In this document: piece after piece, positions 8,001 to 16,900 of the stretch | Layout: every line of letters begins with the position of its first letter | How positions within the stretch are numbered: the stretch's first letter is position 1 | Origin: Armatimonadota bacterium | Lineage (GTDB): Bacteria > Armatimonadota > HRBIN16 | Assembly: GCA_026003195.1 (NCBI GenBank) | Contig: BPGU01000001.1 | Span: 853,398-917,397 of the forward strand | DNA length: 64,000 bases | Direction of reading: 5' to 3' | Notes under the pieces: model-generated | Told to the model about the DNA's origin: nothing | The model's input: the letters and a program-made list of their open reading frames with translations, nothing else | Database searches by the model: none | Program-made: the position numbers and the translations under genes

Positions 8001-9724
8001 GTCCAACATGCGCCGGCGCAAGGCGCGTACGCTGCTGACCAGCATCACGCTCATCCTGCTTACCTTTATCGTGCTGTCGTTCACCTCTATCGTGAACGTG
8101 TTGCGCTTTAACAAAGTTCCCGCGCCGGGCACTCCGCTGTACAACGGCATCATGATTCGCACCGCACTGTGGGAGCCTCTGCAAGAACCGGCTTACCGCC
8201 TGCTGCACGATGAGTTCCGCGACAGGGCGGTGGCGCCTCGTTCGTGGTTCTTCGGTGCGGCGTTCGGTGAGCAATCGTTCCTCACCCTGCGACGCGGCGA
8301 CCGCCAGTACGATGCCAAAGCGGCGGTAGGCTTGTCTCCCGCAGAAGCAGACGTCACCCAGCCGCAGAAGGCGCTGTTGGCAGGACGGTGGTTCCGCGAG
8401 GGCGACCGCTATGTGGCGATCGTGCCCACGGCTATCGCGCAGCAACTGCGCATCGAGCCTGAGGATGTGGGCAAGGCGAAGGTGAACTTTAGTGGTGTGG
8501 ACTACACGGTCATTGGTATTCTGGATAGCCAGAGGTTCAAGCAGATTACTGACCTGGACCGTGAACCGCTGACACCGGTGGACTTTATCCTGATGCAGAA
8601 GATGCAGCGGCAAGGAGCAGGTGCTGGTGAGGCAGGTTTCCGTGAATACGTGCACCTCGAACCGGATGCCTGTTTCTATATCCCCTACAAGACGCTGATG
8701 AACATCGGTGGAGAGATTCGGAGCATCGCCATCTCCTTCGCCACGCCCGATGAGGTGCGCGTGGTGCTGGACAAGCTGATGCCTCGCCTGGGCTTGAACA
8801 TCTACGCAGGACAGGGCGACAGAACATGGCGCTACTCCACGCTGGCAGCCACCTCAGGACGGGGTATCGAGTTCATCGTGATCCCGGTGCTGATTGCTGC
8901 GTTGATTGTGTTGCAGACGATGCTCAGCAGCGTGTACGAGCGCGTGAAGGAGATACATATCTTCTCCTCGCTGGGCTTGTCGCCGACGCACATCGGTTTG
9001 CTGTTCCTGGCAGAGGCGATGGTGTACGCCATCATCGGCTCGGTGACGGGGGTACTTCCTGGGGCAGCTGAGTGCGAAGGTGATTGTCTGGCTGAACGTG
9101 CCGGGGTTGTATCTGAACTTCTCGTCGATGGCGGCGGTAGTCTCCACACTCATTGTGGTGGCGACGGTGCTGGGGTCTACCATCTATCCCGCACGCAAAG
9201 CATCGGAGGTGGCGACGCCCGCTCTAGAACGCACCTGGCGCGTGCCGGAACCCGAAGGCGATGTGTGGCGTATCCCGATGCCCTTCTCGGTAACGCGCGT
9301 GCAGGCAGCGGGCTTGAACTCGTTCCTCAGCGAATGGCTGCAGGCATACGAGGAGTACTCCATTGGCGACTTCGTGACGCAGGGGGTGAAAGCGGAGGAG
9401 TACCAGCACGACGGCGGTACGGCATACCGCATTACCTGCACCGCATGGGTGGCACCGTTTGACCTGGGTGTGAGCCAGAACGTGGAGATAGAAGCCACCC
9501 CGACGGATATGCCCGATGTGTACGATCTGCACCTGACGCTGACACGCCTCAGCGGTGACATCGCCAACTGGAAGCGCGTGAATCGTCGCTTCCTGAACAC
9601 CCTGCGCAAGCAATTCCTGATCTGGCGGACGCTGCGCCAGGAGGAGCGCGAGCGCTACCTGCAAAAGACCGACGGACGACAGGCTGCGGGCGTGCCCAGT
9701 ACGCAACCGGCGACGGGAGCGTAG
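5098..9724 (+). CDS. Giant membrane protein: M28-peptidase-like domain fused to FtsX-type permease; one-base frameshift at 9048-9052
   Basis: ATG 5098 is chosen over GTG 5089 because GGAGAAGG lies 8 bases upstream. A signal peptide (about residues 1-25) is followed by an M28-like fold with a protease-associated insert (about 100-190). The metal-site region near residue 260 reads ISAYYDAMSVV and PGAESACGLAGLLEVAR, where active enzymes have HxD and GxxDNxSG; the later Glu-Glu motif is Ala-His, so zinc hydrolysis looks lost. Four helices lie near 850-950, an FtsX core starts at about 976 (RRKARTLLTSITL), then an extracytoplasmic domain and the last three helices from about 1258. A run of five G at 9048-9052 breaks the frame; removing one G joins GSVTG to YFLGQLSAK and extends the protein to the TAG before 9725, about 1541 residues. 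No ATPase gene is adjacent. Confidence 0.8.
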
Positions 9725-9760
9725 GCTGTAAGGAGGACATGCGCTCCGGGAGGAGATGAG

Positions 9761-10243
9761 ATGGGCTACTATGTGATTGCACAGGATGGCAACCGCTACG
9801 GTCCAGCGGACATCGCTACCCTGCAGCAGTGGGTCAGGGAAGGGCGTATTGCGCCCAACACGACGCTGGAGGACGAGTACACCGGCACGCAGATCCGGGC
9901 GAGTCTGCTGCCGGAGCTGAGCCATCTGTTTCCGAGCCAGGCGGTGCCGCCCGGCGATGCTTACCGGCAACCTCCTGCGATGACTGGCGGAGGACCAAGC
10001 AGCAGAGCCACTACTGCGCTGGTGCTGGGGATAGTGGGGTTGCTGTGCTGTGGGTTGCTGGGTATTCCGGCGATTATTCTCGGAAAGCAAGAGATGAACC
10101 TCATCGATCAGGGTTTGGCTCCGGTAGAGGGGCGCGGTTTGGCACAGGCGGGGTTTATTCTGGGCATTGTGTCGCTGGTGCTCTGGGTGTTAGGTATGCT
10201 GGCGTGGTTTGCAGCCTTCAGATCGATGTGGCGGTTGCAGTGA
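9761..10243 (+). CDS. GYF_2 and DUF4190 domain membrane protein
   Basis: A 160-residue protein. Residues 1-55 form a GYF_2-like domain (YYVIAQDGNRYGPADIATL), residues 65-85 are a Gly/Pro/Ser linker, and residues 85-157 contain two membrane helices in the DUF4190 pattern (ALVLGIVGLLCCGLLGIPAI and GFILGIVSLVLWVLGM). A GGGAGGAG ribosome-binding site precedes ATG 9761. It starts 36 bases after the M28/FtsX gene in the same direction and precedes a DUF2752 gene, so the three probably form one membrane-protein operon. GYF-type modules bind proline-rich peptides; no partner is known here. Confidence 0.85.
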   Translation: MGYYVIAQDGNRYGPADIATLQQWVREGRIAPNTTLEDEYTGTQIRASLLPELSHLFPSQAVPPGDAYRQPPAMTGGGPSSRATTALVLGIVGLLCCGLLGIPAIILGKQEMNLIDQGLAPVEGRGLAQAGFILGIVSLVLWVLGMLAWFAAFRSMWRLQ

Positions 10244-10261
10244 GGTGGGCTGAGGCCAGGG

Positions 10262-10627
10262 ATGTGGCGGGCATTGCTCCTGGTGGCGATGTTGGGAATG
10301 ATGGGAGCAGCGGCATATTTGCTGCAACCGTATGTGGAACATGCGCCGGTCTTGTGTACCTTTCGAGTGCTCACGGGTAAACCGTGTCCGACATGCGGCA
10401 TGACGCGGGCGACCTGTGCGCTGGTGCATGGCGAGTGGGCGAAAGCAATAAGCTACCATCCGCTGGTCCTACCGTTCTGGGTAGCTCTGATAGCGATGTT
10501 GTGGGCGCACTTTGTGCTGCCGTTGTCTCCACGCACGGGACGCTGGCGTAGGCTGAGCCTGTGGATGTTTCTGGGTGTGGTGGCAGCTGGTTTGCTGTTA
10601 CGGGTGACCGAATGGGTGAGAGGGTAA
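10262..10627 (+). CDS. DUF2752 membrane protein
   Basis: A 121-residue protein with the DUF2752 signature TGKPCPTCGMTRATCALVHG near residues 40-60 and the following HPLVLPFW helix start. There are three predicted membrane helices (about 4-20, 65-87 and 98-115). The paired cysteines of the CPTCGMTR motif are conserved. DUF2752 proteins very often follow GYF_2/DUF4190 proteins, as here (18-base gap). The function is unknown. Confidence 0.88.
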   Translation: MWRALLLVAMLGMMGAAAYLLQPYVEHAPVLCTFRVLTGKPCPTCGMTRATCALVHGEWAKAISYHPLVLPFWVALIAMLWAHFVLPLSPRTGRWRRLSLWMFLGVVAAGLLLRVTEWVRG

Positions 10628-10693
10628 ACTTGTCCTGTTCAACAAGCGATACGCTGAGTGCGGCACACAAAACTCGAAGGAGGGTTCAAACCG

Positions 10694-12694
10694 TTGGCAA
10701 TCCGGGATGAAATCGCCTTAGCGCGTGAAACGGCGGAAACACAATCTATAGAAGCGGGGCAACGTTTTGAAGAAGGGTTTACCGTCCGCACGGCGATTGG
10801 TACCCTGTTTATCGCCTTCATCATGTTGCCCGGCGCGCTGTACCTCGGGCTGGTTGCCGGACAGGGTCTGGGTCCCGCGGCACAGTGGGTCACCATCGTG
10901 CTGTTCGCCGAGGTCGCTCGCCGTTCGTTCGCGCCTCTGAAAAAGCAGGAGATTTACATCCTGTTCTACGTGGCGTCTTCGCTAACGGTGCTGATGTCCG
11001 GTGGAATCGGTCTGTCGGGCGGTCCGTTTGGCTGGCTGATATGGAACCAGTATTTCATCCAGTCGCCTCCCGCGACGCCGATAGCCGACCAGATACCGAA
11101 GTGGGCGGTGCCTCGCCCGGATAGCCTGGCGATTCTGCATCGCACCTTTTTCCATCGTGACTGGCTCATCCCGATTGTGCTGCTGATTACCAACGAAATC
11201 TTCGGGCGCATGATGTGGATGGGGCTGGGCTATACGCTCTTCCGCATTACCAATGATGTGGAGCGTCTCCCCTTCCCGATGGCGCCGGTTGCCGCTTCGG
11301 GCGCGACCGCTCTGGCGGAAGCAGGACGCAAAGAGGAGTCCTGGCGCTGGCGTGTGTTCTCCACCGGCGCGGTCATCGGGCTGGTATACGGCTTCTTCTA
11401 CCTGGCGATACCCATCTTCACCAGCGTGCTGTTCGGCAAGGCGTTCATGCTCATCCCGATCCCCTTCTTCGACCTGGTGCCCAACACCGAACATATTCTG
11501 CCAGCCGCACTCACCGGCTTGTCGGGCGACCTGGGGCTGGTGCTCACGGGCTTTGTCATCCCCGCGCCGATTGTTATTGGTAGCGCAACCGCCAGCATCC
11601 TGTGCCAGGTGTTCACCAACCCGATTCTGCAGCGGATGGGGCTGCTTCCCGACTGGTATCCGGGCATGAGCACCATCCAGACCTCGCTCACGGTGAACAT
11701 GAACTTCTGGCTGAGCGTGGGTATCGGCGTGCAGCTGGCGGTGGCGTTCATCGGTATCGTCGCCGTTGTGCGCGTGCTCATTTTGCGCAAGCAGCTGATA
11801 GCCAATCGGGGCAGCTTCTCGCAGATTCCCGTCGGACGCGGCGACAAAGCGAGCACGGTGTACATCGCCATCGGCGCGTGGCTGATTGCGACGATTGGCG
11901 TGATTACCATCGCCCATCAGCTGGTACCGGGCTTCCCGCTGTGGATATTTATCTTCTTCGGGCTGGTGTGGACGCCGATTAACTCCTACATTTCGGCGCG
12001 TATGATCGCTCTCACCGGTCAGGGCGTCAGCTTCCCCTACCTGCGCGAAGCCACCATCCTGAAGACCGGTTACGATAAGGTGGACATCTGGTATGCCCCC
12101 ATGCCTCTGGCGGACCATGGCTGGGCGGCACAGCGCTTCCGCGAGGTAGAACTGACAGGCACCCGCTTCACTAGCATCCTGTACGCCGAAGCGTTCATGC
12201 TGCCGGTGGTGCTGCTGGCGAGTTTCCTGTTCTGGGCGTTCTTCTGGCATACCAGCCAGATACCTTCCGCGCAGTATCCGTACGCGCAGAAGTTCTGGCC
12301 TCTGCATGCGCAGATGAACGCGCTCTGGCAGCAGATTAACCTGAAGGACAGCAGCACCGGACAGTGGTTGCTACGGGCATTGCGCACAGACTACATCATC
12401 GGTGGGTTCACAGGCGGACTGGCGCTGTTCGCCATCTTCTCCGCGCTGAAGCTGCCCTTGCTCTTCTACTACGGTTTCGTGGGCGGTATCGGCGCGCTAC
12501 CTCACAATACGATACCGATGCTCATTGGCACCATTTTAGGGCATCGTTACTTTGCACGGCGCTTCGGTAGCGAGCAGTGGCGGATGTGGGCGCCTGTGCT
12601 GCTGGCGGGCTTCTCCTGCGGCATGGGGCTTATCGGCATGGCGGCAATCGCCCTCGCCATCATCGGCAAATCGGTGTCGTATTTACCCTACTGA
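10694..12694 (+). CDS. Large polytopic membrane protein, oligopeptide-transporter (OPT)-like
   Basis: About 666 residues with some 14-16 hydrophobic segments, starting with VRTAIGTLFIAFIMLPGALY and ending with the helix MGLIGMAAIALAIIGKSV. A TTG start at 10694 is preferred because AAGGAGGG lies 9 bases before it; the longer frame from GTG 10658 has no ribosome-binding site. Length, helix number and segments such as RLPFPMAPVAASGATALAE suggest the OPT superfamily of proton-driven peptide or metal-chelate uptake. I cannot name a substrate. It is preceded by the GYF/DUF2752 genes but may be separately transcribed. Confidence 0.72.
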   Translation: MAIRDEIALARETAETQSIEAGQRFEEGFTVRTAIGTLFIAFIMLPGALYLGLVAGQGLGPAAQWVTIVLFAEVARRSFAPLKKQEIYILFYVASSLTVLMSGGIGLSGGPFGWLIWNQYFIQSPPATPIADQIPKWAVPRPDSLAILHRTFFHRDWLIPIVLLITNEIFGRMMWMGLGYTLFRITNDVERLPFPMAPVAASGATALAEAGRKEESWRWRVFSTGAVIGLVYGFFYLAIPIFTSVLFGKAFMLIPIPFFDLVPNTEHILPAALTGLSGDLGLVLTGFVIPAPIVIGSATASILCQVFTNPILQRMGLLPDWYPGMSTIQTSLTVNMNFWLSVGIGVQLAVAFIGIVAVVRVLILRKQLIANRGSFSQIPVGRGDKASTVYIAIGAWLIATIGVITIAHQLVPGFPLWIFIFFGLVWTPINSYISARMIALTGQGVSFPYLREATILKTGYDKVDIWYAPMPLADHGWAAQRFREVELTGTRFTSILYAEAFMLPVVLLASFLFWAFFWHTSQIPSAQYPYAQKFWPLHAQMNALWQQINLKDSSTGQWLLRALRTDYIIGGFTGGLALFAIFSALKLPLLFYYGFVGGIGALPHNTIPMLIGTILGHRYFARRFGSEQWRMWAPVLLAGFSCGMGLIGMAAIALAIIGKSVSYLPY

Positions 12695-12742
12695 TTGTGA
12701 TAGAATAGAGGTGGGGCACAGAAGTGCTGTGGAGGAGTTTCG

Positions 12743-12961
12743 ATGAGTGAGGTAATCCAGATGTATTTCGGCTGGCAGGAAGCGTTACCGATTATCGTCA
12801 TCATCGTCGTGCTGTTCGGAGCACGCCGACTGCCGGAGCTGGCACGCTCGGTAGGCGAGAGCCTGCGCGAGTTCAAAAAAGCCACCTCCGAGGTGCTGGA
12901 TGACGAACCGGCGCATCCCGCACCGGCAAAAACCGAGAAGAGCACCGAGCAGCAGTCGTAG
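12743..12961 (+). CDS. tatA: Twin-arginine translocase subunit TatA/TatE
   Basis: A 72-residue protein with the family architecture: one N-terminal membrane helix (ALPIIVIIVVLFGARRLPEL), the FGARRLPELARSVG hinge, an amphipathic helix (GESLREFKKATSEV) and an acidic/proline tail. TatA oligomers form the pore for folded proteins with twin-arginine signal peptides. A client is visible in this window: the oxidoreductase ending at 35222 carries a Tat signal. GGAGG lies 8 bases before the ATG. No tatC is adjacent. Confidence 0.92.
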   Translation: MSEVIQMYFGWQEALPIIVIIVVLFGARRLPELARSVGESLREFKKATSEVLDDEPAHPAPAKTEKSTEQQS

Positions 12962-12982
12962 GCGACGAGGACTGAGCATAGC

Positions 12983-13885
12983 GTGAAATACGGGCTGGCA
13001 CCGGAGCAGATAGTGGGATGGCAGGGAGTCAGCCTGCGGGTACCTCCCGATTGGAGCGTAACCGGATTTCAGGGCGATGCGAAGGAGGGGTATTTGCGCA
13101 TCGATTCGCCGGGCAGTCTGGTCGCTGAAGTGCGCTGGGCGCAGGCGAGGAAGAAAGTAGACGTTCGGAAGCGACTGGATAACTACCTGAATCTGGTGGA
13201 ACGCCAGGCGAAGAAGCGCAAAGTGCCTTTTACCGGACGCATCAAGCCATCGGAAGACTGGAAAGACGCGCTGGAGTTCAACTACCGCGCCGACCGCAAG
13301 GTGCGCGGATTCATCCGACAATGTCCGCAGTGCCGTCGAGTGGTCATTGCGCAGGTGAGCGGTGACAGGGACGATGCAGTGGTGAACGTCGCCAACCAGC
13401 TGCTGGACACCCTGCAGGACCACTCCGAAGACGGTTGGTGGACGTGGGCGCTGTTGGGACTGGTAGTCCGACTGCCGGAGCGGTTCGCTCTGGTGAAGTC
13501 GCAGGTGATGTCGGGTTACCTGATGCTGCAGTTCCGCCACCGCTATACGGAGGTGTGTGTGGAGCGGTGGGGACTGGCGGATGTGACCTTGAAACGCTGG
13601 ACGCTGGAAGAGTGGGCGCTGCAGGCAACGGAGTGGAAGCGCTTCAGGGCGCAGCATACGCTGAGCGAAGTGGACGGGCATCCCGCTGTGCAGCTGAAGG
13701 GGTTTCGCCGCGCGCCAACGGTGTGGTTGCGCCGAAAGGTCGAGCGATGGGTTCTGCGCCGACCGGAGGGGATAGTGGGTGTGGTATGGCACTGTGAGCC
13801 AGGCAACCGCATCTACTCGGTGCGCGTGGAGCGGGGGACAGAGGAGCTGCTACAGCAGGTTGTGCAGTCTGTGCAGTGCCATTGA
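12983..13885 (+). CDS. Two-repeat DcrB/PsbP-like protein of unknown function
   Basis: A 300-residue protein (GTG start at 12983) without a signal peptide. It consists of two similar halves: residues 16-50 (GVSLRVPPDWSVTG then GYLRID and EVRWAQA) align with residues 157-195 (GLVVRLPERFALVK then GYLMLQ and CVERWGLA), and each half ends in a long amphipathic helix. The pattern resembles DcrB/PsbP-like folds, but I do not recognise the family. A CPQC motif occurs near residue 114 in the first half only. It begins 21 bases after tatA and ends 19 bases before the PqqD-like gene, in the same direction as the permease and ATPase genes, so a role with that transporter is likely. Confidence 0.7.
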   Translation: MKYGLAPEQIVGWQGVSLRVPPDWSVTGFQGDAKEGYLRIDSPGSLVAEVRWAQARKKVDVRKRLDNYLNLVERQAKKRKVPFTGRIKPSEDWKDALEFNYRADRKVRGFIRQCPQCRRVVIAQVSGDRDDAVVNVANQLLDTLQDHSEDGWWTWALLGLVVRLPERFALVKSQVMSGYLMLQFRHRYTEVCVERWGLADVTLKRWTLEEWALQATEWKRFRAQHTLSEVDGHPAVQLKGFRRAPTVWLRRKVERWVLRRPEGIVGVVWHCEPGNRIYSVRVERGTEELLQQVVQSVQCH

Positions 13886-13904
13886 AACCGTGCTGTAGAA
13901 AAGA

Positions 13905-14321
13905 ATGGGCGTTCGAGAGTTTGTTGGCAAATTCATCCCGGCGGTAAAGCCGAAGCCGGTATTATCCCGGCAGGAGGCGCTAACCGCCATTCCGATACGC
14001 AACCCGCTGCTGGAGTGGGAGCGTACCGGGGACGGGGAGTTGTTGCTCAAAGTGCCGGTCGAGCAGCGTAGCCTGCTCATACGGTGGGCGATACTGGCAT
14101 TTCGTCTACCGCCGGTGCGCCACATTCAGCTGGATGAGATAGGAGCGGCTGTGTGGGAACTGTGCGACGGCGAGCATACCGTGGAGTCCATTGTGCAACA
14201 GATGTGTAAGCGCACGCGCATGAGCCGTCGCGAGGTGGAAGCATCGGTGAGCATGTTTTTGAAGATGTTAGCAGACCGCAGACTGGTGGCGTTCAAACGG
14301 GGAGGAAAGAAGAAGGCATGA
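13905..14321 (+). CDS. PqqD-family peptide-binding-like protein
   Basis: A 138-residue protein. Residues 70-130 match the PqqD winged-helix pattern: IQLDEIGAAVWELCDGEHTV, a second helix ESIVQQMCKRTRMSRREVEA and a last strand ADRRLVAFKRG. PqqD-like proteins normally present a precursor peptide to a radical-SAM enzyme, but no radical-SAM or precursor gene is present. Instead this gene overlaps an FtsX permease gene by 4 bases (ATGA), and an ABC ATPase gene follows. A role as cytoplasmic adaptor for export is a guess. Confidence 0.8.
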   Translation: MGVREFVGKFIPAVKPKPVLSRQEALTAIPIRNPLLEWERTGDGELLLKVPVEQRSLLIRWAILAFRLPPVRHIQLDEIGAAVWELCDGEHTVESIVQQMCKRTRMSRREVEASVSMFLKMLADRRLVAFKRGGKKKA

Positions 14322-14926
14322 GGAAAGAGGGACGTCAGGTAGAACGCTTGCAACTACCGTTTCGGGTGGCTTTCCACATCAGTATGCAAAGCGTCCGTAT
14401 CCGCTTCTGGCGCTCAGTGATTACCGCAGCGGGCACTGTGTTGGGTATTGCATTCCTCGTCTCCGTGTTGACGGCGATGATGATTCAACGCAACTCGGGG
14501 GCGATTACCGACCCCTCCGAAAAGTACCGCATGACGTGGCTGGTGATTATGAGCCTGCTGGTCTGTCTGGTGGGTATCACGAACGCGATGTTGATGTCCG
14601 TCACCGAGCGATACAAGGAGATCGGCACGATGAAGTGTCTGGGCGCGTATGACATCTTCATCGTGGAGCTGTTCTTTATCGAGTCGGCTCTGGTAGGCCT
14701 TATTGCCTCGGTTATCGGATGGTTTCTGGGGGTCTTTGCGGTGGTGCTCATCAAGCTGTTCAGCGAAGGCTTCAAGGTGTTCAGCTGGATTTCTCCGGGG
14801 GAGGTGTTTCTGTATCTCCTCCTCTCTATAGTCATCGGCACACTGCTTTCAGTGATTGCCACCATTATCCCTGCACAGGTGGCGGCGCGGATGCCCGCAG
14901 CTGCCGCACTGCGCGTGGAAGTCTAA
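14318..14926 (+). CDS. Minimal FtsX-family ABC permease
   Basis: A 202-residue permease with four membrane helices: about 31-53 (AGTVLGIAFLVSVLTAMMI), 70-90, 112-145 and 160-185. The FtsX signature is present after helix 2 (SVTERYKEIGTMKCLGAYD), along with the C-terminal AARMPAAAALRVEV tail. The segment between helices 1 and 2 is only about 20 residues, so the large periplasmic domain of MacB/LolC-type permeases is missing. With the ATPase gene 15 bases downstream it forms a complete ABC pair; FtsX-type systems move lipoproteins or peptides or act mechanically on periplasmic partners. Confidence 0.88.
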   Translation: MRKEGRQVERLQLPFRVAFHISMQSVRIRFWRSVITAAGTVLGIAFLVSVLTAMMIQRNSGAITDPSEKYRMTWLVIMSLLVCLVGITNAMLMSVTERYKEIGTMKCLGAYDIFIVELFFIESALVGLIASVIGWFLGVFAVVLIKLFSEGFKVFSWISPGEVFLYLLLSIVIGTLLSVIATIIPAQVAARMPAAAALRVEV

Positions 14927-14941
14927 CAAGGGGGTGCATCG

Positions 14942-15715
14942 ATGGCGGTTCAGCCACAGACCAATCAAACTGCTGCTACCGGCACCGAGTATATCGTGCG
15001 GTGCAAAGACGTGGTGAAAGAGTACATGATGGGCACGCAGGTGGTGCGTGCGCTCAACGGCGTTACGCTGGATATTGTGCGCGGAGAGTACCTCTCTATC
15101 ATGGGACCCTCCGGCTCTGGCAAGTCCACGCTGTTTAACATGATTGGTGGACTGGACAAACCCACCAGCGGTTCGGTGTTCATTAACGACGTGGACATGG
15201 CGCAGCTGGATGCCCAGGAGCTGGCGTTCTTGCGCTGCCGCACCATCGGCTATATCTTCCAGACGTTCAACCTGATCCCGGTGATGACCGCGCTGGAGAA
15301 CGTGATGCTGCCGATGATTTTCGGTGGCTTGTCTACCGATGAAGCCATTGATCGGGGCATCGAACTGCTGAAGCTGGTGGGGTTGGGCGAGCGACTGCAC
15401 CACAAACCCAACGAGCTGTCCGGTGGTCAGCAGCAGCGTGTGGCGATTGCACGTGCCCTGGCGAACAATCCGCAAATCATTCTGGCGGACGAGCCAACGG
15501 GCAACCTGGACCTGCGCACGGGTAAAGAGATTATCGAACTGCTGCGCCAGCTGAACAAAGAGCAGGGCGTGACCATTATTTCCGCCACGCACGACCTCAA
15601 GATGGTGGACGTCTCCGACCGCATCGTGTGGATCCGCGACGGACGCATCGACCGCGTAGAAGAGCGCGCCGCCGTCGAGGTGCGTGTCGGCGACGTGGAA
15701 GGCACCCCCGGATAG
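14942..15715 (+). CDS. ABC transporter ATPase, LolD/MacB type
   Basis: A 257-residue ATPase: Walker A GPSGSGKST near residue 57, Q-loop FQTFNLIPVMTALENV, signature LSGGQQQRVAIARAL near 160, Walker B IILADEPTGNLD near 180 and the switch His in SATHDLKMV. The set matches the LolD/MacB/FtsE subfamily that energises FtsX-fold permeases. The ATG at 14942 follows the permease stop by 15 bases, with a weak AAGGGGG site. It is presumably the motor for the minimal permease and the upstream PqqD-like and two-repeat proteins. Confidence 0.92.
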   Translation: MAVQPQTNQTAATGTEYIVRCKDVVKEYMMGTQVVRALNGVTLDIVRGEYLSIMGPSGSGKSTLFNMIGGLDKPTSGSVFINDVDMAQLDAQELAFLRCRTIGYIFQTFNLIPVMTALENVMLPMIFGGLSTDEAIDRGIELLKLVGLGERLHHKPNELSGGQQQRVAIARALANNPQIILADEPTGNLDLRTGKEIIELLRQLNKEQGVTIISATHDLKMVDVSDRIVWIRDGRIDRVEERAAVEVRVGDVEGTPG

Positions 15716-15805
15716 CCACGACGGCACGATTCACGGGCAGGAGGGGCAGGGCACTGCCGGTGCGGTGTCCTGCCTGTGTTTGCCTCTGTGGTCAGGAGAG
15801 AGAGG

Positions 15806-16900
15806 ATGAGTACGACTGTGATACGCCCGAACGTTCTGGAACTGGAGCCTTACAGCCCCGGCAAACCGATTGAGGAGGTGAAGCGCGAGCTGGGGTTGAC
15901 GGATGTGGTCAAGCTGGCATCCAACGAGAACCCGCTTGGTCCCTCGCCGCGCGCCATCGAGGCGGCGATGCGGGCGATGCAATCGGTCAACCTGTATCCC
16001 GATGGTAGCTGCTTCGAACTGCGGCAGGCGGTGGCGAAGCACGTGCAGGTGCCGCCGGAGTGCCTGCTCTTCGGCAACGGCTCGGATGAACTGATACACT
16101 ACATTGGTTTGACCTTCCTGATGCCCGGCGACGAGGTGATTACGGGACACCCCTCCTTTGTGCGCTACGAGGCGGCAGCGAAATTGAACAACGCACCGTT
16201 GCATCTCGTGCCCCTGCGGGAGCATCGTTTCGACCTGCCAGCCATTCTGCAGCGCGTAAACCAGCGCACCAAGCTCATCTTCATTGCCAACCCGAACAAC
16301 CCGACAGGCACTATCGTGACCGCCGACGAGGTGGAAGCGTTCATGAACGCCCTGCCGCAACATGTGGTGGTGGTGTGGGACCAGGCATATCAGGAGTACG
16401 TTTCGCGCCCGGACTACCCCGACACGCTGCGTTATGTGCGCGAGGGGCGTCCCGTCATCATCTTGCGTACCTTCTCGAAGGCGTACGCGCTGGCAGGGCT
16501 TCGGGTGGGCTACGCCATCGCCCGGGCAGACATCATCGACGCGATGAACCGCGTGCGTGAGCCGTTCAATGTAAACAGCGTCGCACAGGCTGCGGCTCTG
16601 GCGGCTCTACAGGATCAAGAGCACCTGCGTCAGGCGGTGGAGCTGAACCGACAGGGGCTGGAATATTTCTACCGGCACTTCGAGCGGATGGGCTTGACCT
16701 ACGTGCGCAGCGAGGCGAACTGCGTGATGGTAGACCTGGGACGTGATAGCCAGCCCGTGTTTCAGGCGTTATTGCGCAAAGGCGTGATTGTGCGTACGGG
16801 GCACATCTTCGGCTTGCCCACCTACCTGCGCATCACTACCGGTAAGCCCGAGGAAAACGAAAGGTTCATCTGTGCGTTAGAGGAGGTTCTGCAGGCATGA
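15806..16900 (+). CDS. hisC: Histidinol-phosphate / aromatic aminotransferase
   Basis: A 364-residue class I/II PLP-dependent aminotransferase: [13 protein letters not shown] near residue 30, FGNGSDELI near 83, [10 protein letters not shown] near 155, and the PLP lysine in [16 protein letters not shown] near 220. Start ATG 15806 has AGAGAGAGG upstream. HisC converts imidazole-acetol phosphate to histidinol phosphate, and many HisC enzymes also serve tyrosine and phenylalanine synthesis. The DAHP synthase gene that overlaps by 4 bases makes an aromatic-pathway role plausible. Confidence 0.9.
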   Translation: MSTTVIRPNVLELEPYSPGKPIEEVKRELGLTDVVKLASNENPLGPSPRAIEAAMRAMQSVNLYPDGSCFELRQAVAKHVQVPPECLLFGNGSDELIHYIGLTFLMPGDEVITGHPSFVRYEAAAKLNNAPLHLVPLREHRFDLPAILQRVNQRTKLIFIANPNNPTGTIVTADEVEAFMNALPQHVVVVWDQAYQEYVSRPDYPDTLRYVREGRPVIILRTFSKAYALAGLRVGYAIARADIIDAMNRVREPFNVNSVAQAAALAALQDQEHLRQAVELNRQGLEYFYRHFERMGLTYVRSEANCVMVDLGRDSQPVFQALLRKGVIVRTGHIFGLPTYLRITTGKPEENERFICALEEVLQA

